Below are positions 1-8,974 of a stretch of 64,000 nucleotides of DNA, piece after piece. The notes beneath the pieces are model-generated. The model made no database searches. It saw only the letters and a program-made list of their open reading frames with translations, and was not told the DNA's origin. The position numbers and the translations under genes are program-made. Source of the stretch: DRPG01 sp964655065 (GTDB lineage Bacteria; Myxococcota_A; UBA796; GCA-2862545); the NCBI GenBank assembly GCA_964655065.1, contig CAZZLC010000007.1, forward strand, positions 123,044 to 187,043, given 5' to 3'. The number at the start of each line of letters is the position of its first letter. Position 1 is the stretch's first letter.

Positions 1-671
1 CCGTCGCGGTCCGGATGCCCGACCATCCGGTCACGCAGGCGCTCCTCGAGGCCTTTGGAGGGCCCCTCGTGGCGCCGAGCGCCAACCGCTTCGGCTCGAT
101 CTCGCCGACGTCGGCAGCAGACGTCCGCGCCGAGCTCGAGGGGCGCATCGCGGCCGTCCTCGACGGCGGCCGGTGCCCGCTCGGCGTCGAGTCGACGATC
201 GTGGCCATCGATCGAGACGGAGCGCTGCGGCTGCTCCGGCCAGGCGCCCTGCCTGTCGAGGACATCGAGACGGTGGCGCCCGTCGAGCGCGCGATGGCTC
301 GCGGAGACACTGCGGCGCCAGAGAGCCCGGGGCAGCTGTCGCGCCACTACGCGCCGGGCACCCCACTCGTGTTGGTCGACGACCTGGAGACTCCCGCCGA
401 AGGGCCGCCGTCGCGTCTCGCGCTGCTGAGGGTGAGCGGCGATCCCGACTTGGCCCGTCGGGCCTACGAGGCAGCGGGACACACCGTCGTCGACGTCGTG
501 TCGCTCTCGCGAGGAGGCGATCTGGCCGAGGCAGCCCGAGAGCTGTTCGCCGCGCTGCGGCGGCTCGACGACTGTGGAGCAGACACCATCGTCGCCGAGC
601 GCAGCCCAACGTCCAGCGGGCTAGGTTTCGCGATCGAGGACCGTCTGCAGCGGGCGAGTGCCCTTCGCTGA
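1..671 (+). CDS. tsaC: L-threonylcarbamoyladenylate synthase (Sua5/TsaC type), 5' truncated by window edge
   Basis: The reading frame is open from the first codon (3-5), so the start lies outside the window; 222 residues are visible. The enzyme makes threonylcarbamoyl-AMP from Thr, bicarbonate and ATP for the t6A37 modification of ANN-decoding tRNAs. The visible part begins in the conserved 'VAVRMPDHP' strand, followed by 'PLVAPSANRFGSISPT' and 'GVESTIV', all typical of the YrdC-like fold. The segment 'SPGQLSRHYAPGTPLVL' is the hallmark of the extra C-terminal Sua5 domain, so this is the long Sua5 form rather than a single-domain TsaC. The stop lies 25 bases before the next start on the same strand. 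Confidence 0.9.
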   Translation, partial: VAVRMPDHPVTQALLEAFGGPLVAPSANRFGSISPTSAADVRAELEGRIAAVLDGGRCPLGVESTIVAIDRDGALRLLRPGALPVEDIETVAPVERAMARGDTAAPESPGQLSRHYAPGTPLVLVDDLETPAEGPPSRLALLRVSGDPDLARRAYEAAGHTVVDVVSLSRGGDLAEAARELFAALRRLDDCGADTIVAERSPTSSGLGFAIEDRLQRASALR

Positions 672-696
672 AGTATGGTTCGCCCGGAGGCACGGT

Positions 697-1593
697 GTGA
701 TCGAGGTCAGTGGGCTCACGCGGTCGTTCGGCGCAGTGCGCGCGCTCGAGGACGTGTCGTTCACCATCCCCGAGGGTGAGGTCGTGGGCTTGCTCGGCCC
801 CAACGGGGCGGGCAAGACGACCACGATGAGGGTGTTGGTGGGAGCGATCGGTGCGACGGAGGGCACGGTACGCATCGACGGGCGCGACGTGCTCGCCGAC
901 CCGACCGGCACCAAGCGCATCGTAGGCTACCTCCCCGAAGTCCCCCCGCTCTACGACGAGATGACCGTAGAGTCCTACCTCCAGTTCTGTGCGGATCTGA
1001 AGGACGCCCCCCCCGACGCCCTGGTCGAGCCCGGGCTGTGGGAACGCGTCGGGATCACCGAGGTGCGTCGGCGGGTCATCGGCAACCTGTCGAAGGGGTT
1101 CCGCCAGCGGGTCGGGCTGGCCCAGGCGATGGTCCACCGTCCCAAGGTCCTCGTGCTGGACGAGCCGCTCTCCGGGCTCGATCCCGCCCAGCGGGTCGGG
1201 ATCCGGGCCGTGGTGCGTGCGCTGGCCGCGAACGGCACCACGGTGCTCGTGTCGAGCCACGTGCTGGCCGAGATCGAGGCGATCTGCGACCGTGTGATCG
1301 TGCTGTCGGCTGGTCGTGTGCGGGGCGTCGAGACCCCCGACCCCGCGTCACGTCGCATCGAGGTCGTGCTCGAGCGCCCCGGCGACGATGCCCTCGAGGC
1401 ACTCCGGTCGCTTCCGAGCGTGGATCGGGTCGAGGCTCTCCCCGAGGGGCGCTACCGCATCACCACCGACGAAGACGTGCGGGCGGACGTCGCAGCCTGC
1501 TCGATCGAGTGGGGCCTCCTGGAGCTGCGGCAGGTAGGCTTGGAGCAGCGCTTCCTGGATCTCGTGGCCGCCGAACCACAGGAGACGTCGTGA
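697..1593 (+). CDS. ABC transporter ATP-binding protein (GldA-like ABC-2 exporter)
   Basis: 298 residues. The GTG at 697 is chosen because GGAGG sits at 686-690, six bases upstream, and the encoded 'MIEVSGLTRSFGAVRAL' is the usual beginning of this family; the frame stays open back to 658 without a better start. Walker A is 'GPNGAGKTT' (Lys40), the signature is 'LSKGFRQRVGLAQA', and Walker B 'VLVLDEPLSGLDP' follows. The protein should energise the permease encoded immediately downstream; the two genes overlap in GTGA. With the third gene the order matches GldA-GldF-GldG-like ABC exporters. Substrate unknown. Confidence 0.92.
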   Translation: MIEVSGLTRSFGAVRALEDVSFTIPEGEVVGLLGPNGAGKTTTMRVLVGAIGATEGTVRIDGRDVLADPTGTKRIVGYLPEVPPLYDEMTVESYLQFCADLKDAPPDALVEPGLWERVGITEVRRRVIGNLSKGFRQRVGLAQAMVHRPKVLVLDEPLSGLDPAQRVGIRAVVRALAANGTTVLVSSHVLAEIEAICDRVIVLSAGRVRGVETPDPASRRIEVVLERPGDDALEALRSLPSVDRVEALPEGRYRITTDEDVRADVAACSIEWGLLELRQVGLEQRFLDLVAAEPQETS

Positions 1594-2339
1594 AGGCGTT
1601 CGTCATCGCGCGTCGCGAGGTCCGGGCCTGGTTTACCACGCCCATCGGCTGGCTGATGCTGTTCGGCTGGCTGTTCCTCACCGGTACGTTCTGGTGGATC
1701 ACCCTGGCCAACTATGTGACGCTGGTCCAGGAGCTACCGCCGTCGGCATTTGGCGGCGGCCCGGAGATCACGGTCGCCAACGCCCTGATCCGACCGTTCT
1801 TCGGCACCGCGCTGGTGCTCCTCGCCTTCGTGGTTCCCGCCCTCACGATGCGCCTGCTCGCCGACGAGGTCGCTCGGCACACGCTCGACCTCCTGCTCAC
1901 GTCGCCCGTGACTCCCATCGACATCGTGGCGGGCAAGTTCCTCGGGGCATGGGCCGTGATGACCGGCCTCGTGCTGCTCACCGTGCCCTACCCCATCGCG
2001 CTGTTCGGCGTCGTCGACCTCGACTGGGGCCACCTGGCGGCAGCCTTCGTCACGCTGTGGCTGCACAGCGGCCTGCTGGCCGCGATAGGACTGTGCTGCA
2101 GCTCGCTCACCTCGAGCCAGCTCGTGGCCAGCCTGCTCACCTTCGCCGTGGCCATCGGGCTCCAGGTCGTGGGCCAGTTCGGTCCCGGGCATCCGCTCAC
2201 CGCACTGTCCACCTTGACCCACGCGGAGCCCGGGATCGACGGGGCCATCCGTCTGTCGGCGGTCGTCTACTACACGAGCTTCTCGGCAGGGTGGTTGTTT
2301 GCCGCGCTGCAGCGCGTGGAGGCCTTCCGATGGCGATGA
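1590..2339 (+). CDS. ABC-2 type permease subunit (GldF-like)
   Basis: 249 residues. The GTG start at 1590 overlaps the ATPase stop by four bases, with GGAG at 1581-1584. The protein begins 'MKAFVIARREVRAWFTTPIGW' and has about six hydrophobic segments, the first at roughly residues 20-40. 'LLADEVARHTLDLLLTSPVT' is the characteristic cytoplasmic loop of ABC-2 permeases of the GldF/NosY type. It should form the membrane channel for the ATPase encoded just upstream. The next gene starts inside its last codons, so the three subunits are translationally coupled. Confidence 0.88.
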   Translation: MKAFVIARREVRAWFTTPIGWLMLFGWLFLTGTFWWITLANYVTLVQELPPSAFGGGPEITVANALIRPFFGTALVLLAFVVPALTMRLLADEVARHTLDLLLTSPVTPIDIVAGKFLGAWAVMTGLVLLTVPYPIALFGVVDLDWGHLAAAFVTLWLHSGLLAAIGLCCSSLTSSQLVASLLTFAVAIGLQVVGQFGPGHPLTALSTLTHAEPGIDGAIRLSAVVYYTSFSAGWLFAALQRVEAFRWR

Positions 2340-3871
2340 TCGAGCGCTGGGGATGGACGCTCGGGCTCGCATCCGGCGTACTGGGCGTCGGTGCCCTGAT
2401 GGGCTTCGCGCTCGAGGGCACGACCTCGACGGCCGCCTCGAACCTCGCCCTCGCCGCGGTGGCCCTCGGCGTCGGATTCGCGGTCGTCAGACGAGACGCA
2501 GTGCTCGTTTGGTCGCAGCGGGCATCGACGACGCGCAGCCTCGCCGCGGGGATGGCGACCGCCCTCGCTTTTGCGCTGTCGATCGGACTCACTGCGCTCG
2601 CGAGCCGCCACGATCAGACGCTCGATCTGACGAGCAGCGGCCGCAACACCCTGTCGGACCAGACCACGAGGGTTCTCGAGGGGCTGCCGTCGACGGTCGA
2701 GGTCACCGCGTTTGCCACTGCGCTGTCGCCCGGGCGCGAGGACACCGCTCGGCTGCTCTCCCGCGCTGCAGAGCGCACCGATCGGCTCATCCTCGACTTC
2801 GTGGACCCGCTCGCAGCGCCCGCTCGCGCCCGCGAGGCCGGGATCACCGGAGAGCAGGGCGTAGTGATGATCCGGGTGCCGGGGCGACGGCCCGTGCGCC
2901 TCGACGGGGCCCTGACCGAGGAGGACTTCGTCGCGGGACTCGTCGAGGCCACCTCCCAGGTGATGCACCGGGTCTGCTGGACCGTCGACCACGGGGAAGC
3001 GGATCCCGACGACGAGATGTCGCTCACCGGCCTCGGCGGCGTGCGGACCGCCCTAGAGCGCCTGAACTACCAGGTCACGCTGACCCGGCTCGTCGCCGAA
3101 GGCATCGACTCCGCCTGCGAGCTCGTCGTGATCGCTCGTCCGGTGCTCGAGATGTCGGACGACGCTATCGAGGCCCTCGACCGGTACGTGCTCGCCGGGG
3201 GGCAGCTGTTCGTGATGCTGGAGCCCGAGCAGGCCGACTCGCTCGCCCGCTGGCTCTTCCGCTACGGACTCCAGGCCGTTCCGCGGCCGCTCGCGGACGA
3301 ACGAGCGTCCTACCGACTCGCGGGAGCCGACACGAGCGCGCTGTGGCTACCGAGCGAGGCCCTGCACCCCATCACCGCCGACCTCGCCGGATTCGCTCTC
3401 GTTGGCGCCCGCCCCGTCCACCCTGCCTACGACGTCGAGGGCGTCGAGGTGGAGGGGCTGGTGTGGACGAGCGACGAGGCGTACCTCGAAGGCGAGGAGC
3501 GTACCGCAGTGAGCGGTCCGTTTGCCGTGGCCTCGGTGGCCCGGGTGGACGAGCCGCGCCGACTCGGCCCGCTCTCCACGGACTCGCCGCCCCCCGTGTT
3601 GCGAGCAGGGGGCCGCATCGTCGCCATCGGGGACACCGACTTCGCGTCGCGACGGGGTGCCCAACTGGCCAACAACCAGGACTTGTTCCTCAACACCGTC
3701 GCCTGGTTGGTCCGGGAGCCCGCGCAGGTGGGCGCCCGACCGGCAACATCGGAGGCGCTCCGGATGTCCCAGGGCGCGCTCACCCTCCACGCCGTGCTGT
3801 TCGTGCTCTCGTGGCCCGGACTCGCCGTCGTGGGGGCGGTCGCAGTGCTGGTGCGACGGAGGTATCGGTGA
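2330..3871 (+). CDS. GldG-like ABC transporter auxiliary protein
   Basis: 513 residues. ATG 2330 is favoured over ATG 2336 because GGAGG at 2318-2322 lies seven bases upstream of it. Two N-terminal membrane spans (residues about 12-60) and a third (about 80-100) precede 'LDLTSSGRNTLSDQT', the sequence that opens the extracytoplasmic domain of GldG-family proteins. The large middle domain (about residues 110-470) is of the ABC_transp_aux kind, and a last membrane helix lies close to the C terminus. It ends the ABC exporter operon. GldG-like subunits occur widely outside gliding bacteria, so motility is not implied. A hairpin follows the stop. Confidence 0.82.
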   Translation: MAMIERWGWTLGLASGVLGVGALMGFALEGTTSTAASNLALAAVALGVGFAVVRRDAVLVWSQRASTTRSLAAGMATALAFALSIGLTALASRHDQTLDLTSSGRNTLSDQTTRVLEGLPSTVEVTAFATALSPGREDTARLLSRAAERTDRLILDFVDPLAAPARAREAGITGEQGVVMIRVPGRRPVRLDGALTEEDFVAGLVEATSQVMHRVCWTVDHGEADPDDEMSLTGLGGVRTALERLNYQVTLTRLVAEGIDSACELVVIARPVLEMSDDAIEALDRYVLAGGQLFVMLEPEQADSLARWLFRYGLQAVPRPLADERASYRLAGADTSALWLPSEALHPITADLAGFALVGARPVHPAYDVEGVEVEGLVWTSDEAYLEGEERTAVSGPFAVASVARVDEPRRLGPLSTDSPPPVLRAGGRIVAIGDTDFASRRGAQLANNQDLFLNTVAWLVREPAQVGARPATSEALRMSQGALTLHAVLFVLSWPGLAVVGAVAVLVRRRYR

Positions 3872-3877
3872 CCGGAT

Positions 3878-3895
3878 GCCGCCCCGTGGGGCGGC
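3878..3895. terminator. Hairpin between convergent genes, candidate bidirectional terminator
   Basis: GCCGCCC and GGGCGGC form a perfect 7-bp stem around a CGTG loop in the 30-base gap between the GldG-like gene (ending 3871) and the convergent SCP2 gene (ending 3902). There is no T-tract on either strand, which is common for G+C-rich genomes. Function is inferred from position and symmetry. Confidence 0.45.
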
Positions 3896-3901
3896 CCTGG
3901 A

Positions 3902-4216
3902 TCAGGAGAGCAGCTTCTGGAGCTGGAGACCGAGCTGGACGTCGCTCACCTTCAGCTTGCCGGACATGAACAGCATCATGGCCTGACCAGGGTTGTCGAG
4001 CATGGTCTCGAAGTCGGCCTTGGCCGCCTCGACGACACAACCCGGATTGTCGGTCGGCTCTTCCTTGATCTCGCCATCGCCGGTGAGATCCACCGTCCAC
4101 TCGCCCGCACCGTCGATCTTGAACAGGTAGACCGCCGCAATGTCGCTCACGAGCTGGGGGTTGCTGGCGAGCTTGTCCTTCAGCTGGGTGGCAAAGAACT
4201 CGCGGGTATCGGCCAT
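3902..4216 (-). CDS. SCP2 sterol-binding domain protein
   Basis: 104 residues, a single SCP2 domain. The start at 4216 has a GGAGG four bases upstream (reading ACGGAGGAAACC before ATG). 'YLFKIDGAGEWTVDLTGDG' and 'MLDNPGQAMMLFMSGKLKV' are the core strands and the lipid-tunnel helix of SCP2-like proteins, which bind hydrophobic acyl or sterol ligands in the cytoplasm. The frame is open far upstream, but the extension is only G+C-rich shadow coding. It is convergent with the ABC operon and divergent from the gene at 4313. Likely role: lipid or acyl-CoA carrier. Confidence 0.88.
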   Translation of the reverse strand: MADTREFFATQLKDKLASNPQLVSDIAAVYLFKIDGAGEWTVDLTGDGEIKEEPTDNPGCVVEAAKADFETMLDNPGQAMMLFMSGKLKVSDVQLGLQLQKLLS

Positions 4217-4241
4217 GGTTTCCTCCGTAGAATGGCGACCG

Positions 4242-4270
4242 TCGATAGCGTCGCGCTGTGCCGTGGGCAA
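4242..4270 (-). promoter_or_regulatory. Candidate sigma70-type promoter for the SCP2 gene
   Basis: On the minus strand TTGCCC (4265-4270) is separated by exactly 17 bases from TATCGA (4242-4247). Transcription would begin near 4235, leaving about 19 bases of leader containing the Shine-Dalgarno sequence. Recognised by consensus spacing only. Confidence 0.35.
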
Positions 4271-4312
4271 GCAGGGGACGAGCGATCGCGCTCCGTGAGG
4301 TATAGCGAGATC

Positions 4313-5737
4313 ATGCCCTCCCGACTGGTGACTGCCTCGGACGACGCGGTCCTTGCCCAGTGGACCGGCCTCACCACCCGGGTCGCCTGGACGCTCCTCC
4401 GACTCGGCGTCCAGCCTCGGGCCGACGTCATTCACGAGGCTCGGCTCGATGCCGTCCTGCGCCTCGGGAGCGATCCGGACCCCGAGCTCCTCGAGGATCA
4501 CGCCGAGGCCCACACCGAGGCGTGGGTCGCCCGGATCCGGGGCCGGCCCGCTCCCCGGTGGCGCGAGGACTGGGCTCGCGTCGTCAACCCCGACACCGTG
4601 CCTATCCGCAGGGACGATCCGGACCTCCTGGTGCTGCGTCGACACTACGGTGACCATCGGCAGCTGGTCGAGCTGGTGAGAGCCCACGGGATCACGCTCG
4701 ACACGCTGGAGGCTGCCCAGACCCGGCTGCGTTTCGCCGCCATGACCGCACTCGACGACCCTGGCGCGCCGCTCGCACGGGTGGAGCAGCTGCTGCGACG
4801 ACTCGCCTCCTGGGCGCCAGGGCCCTGCCCTCCGGTGGAGCAGCTCCGGGCCCCCGGCCAGCGGCAGCACCTTGCGGAGTGTGCCCGTTGCGATCGCGCG
4901 CTGCGCTTGATCCAGCGCGGCGTCCTGCCCCTCGAGGACCTCGTCCCTCCGGGCGAGGTCCCGAGCCCCGTCGTGGACGTTGCCGTGCTGCAGCTCCACC
5001 CGAGGCGAGCCTCCGAACAGGCCGCCTTCGTCGAAGCCTTCCCCCTCGCCGCGCCGGTCGGTGCGGACGCAGTGGCGATCTCGGCCCACGACAGTGACGC
5101 ACTGAAGGGCGTCCTCGCCGAGGCCATGCGGGCCTGCCGGCTGGGCACGAGCGATCTTCGCGCGGTGCGGCGTCGGGGACCTGGCGTGCTCTCACCCCGC
5201 GGGGTGGCCGGCCCTTTGCTCGACGGGGCGACGAGTCAGCTCGAGCGCGTCGCCTGGGGGGACCTGACCGGCGCTCCCCGCAACGAGCGGGCGAGCGCGT
5301 GGCGCAGTCTCGCACTCGGCATCGCGCTCGTCGGGGTGGTGGCCCTCGTGCCGGTCGCGGTCCGGGTGATGCTGCCGCCCGCCTTGGACCCTGGCATGCC
5401 TCGGGTCGCCATCGCAGCCGAGGAGGGCTACGTCCACGCCGTCCTGGACGTCAGAGAGGACGCCTGGATCACCGCGATCGGTCTGCGCGGGGACCAGCTC
5501 TACGTGCTCCGGCTGGCCGCGTCCGCCGCGGACAAGGCCCGCTGGGCCACCGGCGACGGACGCTATCAGATCGTCTCCCCCGATGCGGGGCTGCTCCTCG
5601 CCATCCACGACGGGCCGCTGACGGGGCTGTCGGAGGCGCTTGCCGACGCCCAGGACAGCGATACCCCCCTGCCGACGCTCGCCGAACGCCTGACCGCCCA
5701 GGCCACGGTCCACTGGAGCCAGACCGATGTTCGATAG
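4313..5737 (+). CDS. Membrane protein with anti-sigma-factor-like zinc finger, unknown function
   Basis: 474 residues, product not recognised. ATG 4313 is taken as start although its Shine-Dalgarno is weak; the frame is open back to 4232. The N-terminal 180 residues are cytoplasmic, Arg-rich and helical. 'QHLAECARCDRALR' supplies His186, Cys190 and Cys193 in the H-x3-C-x2-C arrangement of anti-sigma zinc-finger (ZAS/HSKC) domains. One membrane helix follows at about residues 333-355, then a C-terminal extracytoplasmic domain of about 110 residues. The layout is that of a membrane-held anti-sigma factor, but no sigma-factor gene is next to it. Its end overlaps the PHP gene by 11 bases, so the two are probably co-translated. 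Confidence 0.6.
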   Translation: MPSRLVTASDDAVLAQWTGLTTRVAWTLLRLGVQPRADVIHEARLDAVLRLGSDPDPELLEDHAEAHTEAWVARIRGRPAPRWREDWARVVNPDTVPIRRDDPDLLVLRRHYGDHRQLVELVRAHGITLDTLEAAQTRLRFAAMTALDDPGAPLARVEQLLRRLASWAPGPCPPVEQLRAPGQRQHLAECARCDRALRLIQRGVLPLEDLVPPGEVPSPVVDVAVLQLHPRRASEQAAFVEAFPLAAPVGADAVAISAHDSDALKGVLAEAMRACRLGTSDLRAVRRRGPGVLSPRGVAGPLLDGATSQLERVAWGDLTGAPRNERASAWRSLALGIALVGVVALVPVAVRVMLPPALDPGMPRVAIAAEEGYVHAVLDVREDAWITAIGLRGDQLYVLRLAASAADKARWATGDGRYQIVSPDAGLLLAIHDGPLTGLSEALADAQDSDTPLPTLAERLTAQATVHWSQTDVR

Positions 5738-6548
5738 CGCACGGCCCGCCACCCGCTTCGACCTGCACGTCCACTCCACCTGCTCCGACGGTCGCTTCGA
5801 CCCCCACGAGGTGCTGGTTCGCGCCGCTCGCGGCGGGCTCGACGTCGTCGCGCTGACCGACCACGACCTCCCGACCGCTCTGCCCCCGGGTGAGCACCGT
5901 CTCGAGGGACGGACGCTGCACGTCCTCGCCGGGGCGGAGGTGAGCGGCCAGCACGACGGCCACGAGTACCACCTGCTCGTGTACTTCCCGGGCGAGGTGC
6001 CGGAGGGCTTTCGCGCGTTCTGTCACGGCCAGTGCGCCGAGCGCCTCGCCCGCTACGAGACGGCTCGACGAGCGCTCGGCATCGTGGGTCTCCCCGAGCC
6101 CTCGGAGGCGGCCCGTCGCGGAGAGCAAGCGCTGACCCGGCACCACCTCGCCCGCGCCATGATCGGTCTCGGTGAGGCCACGAGCGTGGCCGACGCCTTC
6201 GCTCGACATCTCGGCCACCACCGCGCCATCGTCCCCAAGGTGTCGATCCCCTTCGTCGAAGCCATCGCGATCGCCCGCGAACACGGCGGCGTCACGTCGT
6301 GGGCGCACCCTCCGGTGGAGGCCCTGCACGCGGTCCCCACGTTCGCCCGGGCCGGACTCCAGGGCCTCGAGGCGTGGCGCCCCGCGGTGTCGGGTGCTGA
6401 CCGGCGCCGTCTGCGTCGGCTCGCTCGGGAGCACGGTCTGTTCCTCACCGGCGGGTCCGACTGGCACGGCTGGGGGGACCCCGACGACCTCGGGCTCTTC
6501 GGGGTCGAACGACGCGAGCTCACGGAGTTCTGCGCCGCCCTCGGATAG
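5727..6548 (+). CDS. PHP-domain metal-dependent phosphoesterase
   Basis: 273 residues. ATG 5727 lies inside the end of the previous gene. PHP metal motifs are complete: His14-x-His16 in 'DLHVHSTCSDG', 'ALTDHD' (Asp45, His46, Asp47), a 'WAHP' segment in the middle, and 'GGSDWHG' near residue 250. The length matches the stand-alone PHP family related to the TrpH/RNase AM (YciV) group, which hydrolyses 3',5'-nucleotide bisphosphates or short RNAs. The exact substrate cannot be told from sequence. Coupling to a zinc-finger membrane protein is unusual. Confidence 0.85.
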   Translation: MFDSARPATRFDLHVHSTCSDGRFDPHEVLVRAARGGLDVVALTDHDLPTALPPGEHRLEGRTLHVLAGAEVSGQHDGHEYHLLVYFPGEVPEGFRAFCHGQCAERLARYETARRALGIVGLPEPSEAARRGEQALTRHHLARAMIGLGEATSVADAFARHLGHHRAIVPKVSIPFVEAIAIAREHGGVTSWAHPPVEALHAVPTFARAGLQGLEAWRPAVSGADRRRLRRLAREHGLFLTGGSDWHGWGDPDDLGLFGVERRELTEFCAALG

Positions 6549-6635
6549 CAGCGCCCACTCGTGGGCCGGGGACGTGCGCGACCTGCCCGGGAGAGAGGCG
6601 ACGAAATAGGGTGCCCCGCAGAACCCGGAGGGCTC

Positions 6636-7511
6636 GTGAAGCGCATTCTCGTCACCGGCGCCAACAAGGGAATCGGCCTCGCCATCGCCACGGCCATCCT
6701 CGATCGACACGACGAGACCTTCGTCTGGCTGGGCTCACGGGATCTCGAGCGGGGCGACGCCGCCCGGCGAGCCCTCGTCGACGCGCATCCTGACTGGGAC
6801 GAGCGCGTCAAGAGCCTGCAGCTCGACGTCACGGACCCCGACTCGGTCGCCAGGGCGCGGGACACGGTGGTCGCGGCCACACCCGAGCACCCGAACCCGC
6901 TGTACGGCCTCGTCAACAATGCGGGCGTGGGCGGCAAGGACCTCGAGACCACCCTGGCGGTGAACACCATCGGTCTGCAGCGCGTCACCGAGGCCTTCCT
7001 GCCGCTGCTCCAGCCGGCCGGGGGCCGCATCGTCAACATCACCTCGGCGTCGGGTCCCAACTTCGTGGCGGCGACCGAGGCCAAGCAGCAATGGGAGTTC
7101 ACCGACCCATCCTGCAGCATGGAGGCCTACGAGCACCTCGTCGACGAGGCCCGAAAGGCAGGGTCGCCAGCCGGCCTCGCTGATCTCGGCTTCGGCCAGG
7201 ACGTCTACGGGCTCTCCAAGGCGCTCGCCAACGTCTACACCATGATCGTGGCCCGCGAGCATCCCGCGCTGAAGGTGAACGCGTGCACCCCCGGCTTCAT
7301 CGAGACCGACCTGACGCGGCCGTACGCCGAAGCCACGGGCAGGTCTCCCCAGGAGATGGGCATGAAGTCACCGGCGGACGGCGCTCGGGCTCCCCTGCAC
7401 CTGCTCTTCGGGCAGCTCGAGGGCAACGGCTGGTACTACGGTAGCGATGCGCAGCGCAGCCCCCTCGACCGCTACCGCGCCCCCGGGGACCCCCCCTACA
7501 CTGGCGCGTGA
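6636..7511 (+). CDS. Short-chain dehydrogenase/reductase (carbonyl-reductase-like)
   Basis: 291 residues. GTG 6636 is chosen: GGAGGG at 6627-6632 precedes it and the product then begins 'MKRILVTGANKGIGLAIA', the classical Rossmann NADP site. 'NNAG' is at residues 94-97, the catalytic Ser at 137, and Tyr191-x3-Lys195 in 'YGLSK'. The 'TGANKGIG' motif and the pre-active-site insertion resemble carbonyl-reductase (CBR1-like) and plant menthone/salutaridine reductase-type SDRs. It reduces a carbonyl with NAD(P)H; substrate unknown. It stands alone between the PHP gene and a histidine kinase. Confidence 0.88.
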   Translation: MKRILVTGANKGIGLAIATAILDRHDETFVWLGSRDLERGDAARRALVDAHPDWDERVKSLQLDVTDPDSVARARDTVVAATPEHPNPLYGLVNNAGVGGKDLETTLAVNTIGLQRVTEAFLPLLQPAGGRIVNITSASGPNFVAATEAKQQWEFTDPSCSMEAYEHLVDEARKAGSPAGLADLGFGQDVYGLSKALANVYTMIVAREHPALKVNACTPGFIETDLTRPYAEATGRSPQEMGMKSPADGARAPLHLLFGQLEGNGWYYGSDAQRSPLDRYRAPGDPPYTGA

Positions 7512-7639
7512 CCTGGAGCTGCGTAATGGAGCGTCGCCAGGCCCGGTCTGGTGACGCGCGAGGAGTCGCTACGGGATTGCCCTGAAGGCGTTCCCCACCC
7601 CGATCGATCAGCCACCGGACAAGCTGCGGGACGTGTGAC

Positions 7640-8953
7640 GTGGAGACCTCACGGGAACTCGAGAGTGCGCGGCGGGCGGAGCTTGCCCGCGCCCTGATCG
7701 TGCTCTCCGCCATCATGGTGGTGCTCTACGAGACGCTCCTCGGGATGGCCGTCCCTCCGGAGAGTCGCTCGGTCGTGTTCGCGGCGGGTCTGCTCGCCAT
7801 CGGCACGCTCGGCTACGCGATGTCGCTCGCCTGCCGCGGCCGAGGCTCCTCGGCGGGGCTCCTCTGCGCCTCCACCATGTTCGCCGCGGTGCTGATCGGC
7901 GAGCGGCTCACCGACCTCGACGCCACCGCCTTCATGCTGCTGCCGAGCGTGCTCGTCGTCGCGTGGACCGCGTCGGCCCGGACCGTGTCCGCCTTCGCGC
8001 TCGCTCAAGCGCTGGTTGCCGCGGTGGTCCTCGGGCCGATGGCCACCGACCCCGGGCCTCGCACGATCCTGCTCGTGACCATCGGCACCATCGGTCTCGT
8101 GGGAGCGATCGCCGCGTATGGCGTGGGCAGCTCCGAGCGCCTGCTCACCGAGCTCGAACAGCGCCGCTACCGCCTCGAGGAAGCCGAGATGGCCGCAACT
8201 CGGGCTCGGGCCGCCGACGAGGCGAAGAGTGGTTTCCTCGCCGCGATGTCGCACGAGCTCCGCACGCCGCTCAACGCCGTCCTCGGTTACGCCGAGCTCC
8301 TCGGCGAGGAGCTCGAGGACCGGGTGCCCGAGGCGCTCGCCGACCTCGAGCGCATCACCCGCTCCGGTCAGCACCTGCGCCGCTTGATCGACGACGTGCT
8401 CGATCTGTCGAAGGTCGAGGCCGGCCGGATGGTGGTCGCCCGCGAGCCCTTCGCGATCGGTGACGTCGTCGAGGACGTGCTCCAGACGACGCGGTCGCTC
8501 GTCTTCGCCCGCAACAACCAGATCGAAGCCCAGATCGCGGACGGTCTGACGGCCATCGGCGACCGCCAGCGACTCCGTCAGATCCTGCTGAACCTGGTCG
8601 GCAACAGCGCCAAGTTCACCTCCGACGGCCAGATCTACGTGCGTGCCGTCGAGGACGAAGGGCGGGCCGCGGTGGTCGTGGGCGACACCGGTCAGGGCAT
8701 GACCGTCCAGGAGCTGAAGCGGGCCTTCGAGAAGTTCGGACAGGCCGGAGACCCGACCAAACCCGAGGGTGGCACCGGTCTCGGGCTCCCCATCGCGCGG
8801 GAGCTCACCGCGGCCATGGGCGGCCATCTCGTCGCGACGAGCGAGCCCGGCCGCGGTACGGAAATCATGCTTCGCTTGCCGATGCAGCAACCCGCCCGAG
8901 CTTCGCTCCTGGTGGGGCCTGACCCGCGGCGAGGGAGCGGTGCCTTGCAATAG
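7640..8953 (+). CDS. Membrane sensor histidine kinase (orphan)
   Basis: 437 residues, GTG start at 7640. About six hydrophobic segments occupy residues 15-170 as an integral-membrane sensor. Then come the HisKA domain 'MSHELRTPLNAVLGYAELL' with phospho-acceptor His205, and HATPase_c with the N box 'NLVGNSAKFT', G1 'VGDTGQGM' and G2 'GGTGLGLPIA'. All catalytic boxes are intact. There is no receiver domain and no response-regulator gene nearby, so its partner is elsewhere. The 128 bases before it show no clear regulatory element. Confidence 0.9.
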   Translation: METSRELESARRAELARALIVLSAIMVVLYETLLGMAVPPESRSVVFAAGLLAIGTLGYAMSLACRGRGSSAGLLCASTMFAAVLIGERLTDLDATAFMLLPSVLVVAWTASARTVSAFALAQALVAAVVLGPMATDPGPRTILLVTIGTIGLVGAIAAYGVGSSERLLTELEQRRYRLEEAEMAATRARAADEAKSGFLAAMSHELRTPLNAVLGYAELLGEELEDRVPEALADLERITRSGQHLRRLIDDVLDLSKVEAGRMVVAREPFAIGDVVEDVLQTTRSLVFARNNQIEAQIADGLTAIGDRQRLRQILLNLVGNSAKFTSDGQIYVRAVEDEGRAAVVVGDTGQGMTVQELKRAFEKFGQAGDPTKPEGGTGLGLPIARELTAAMGGHLVATSEPGRGTEIMLRLPMQQPARASLLVGPDPRRGSGALQ

Positions 8954-8974
8954 CCAACGCGGGCCTCCGTACCC

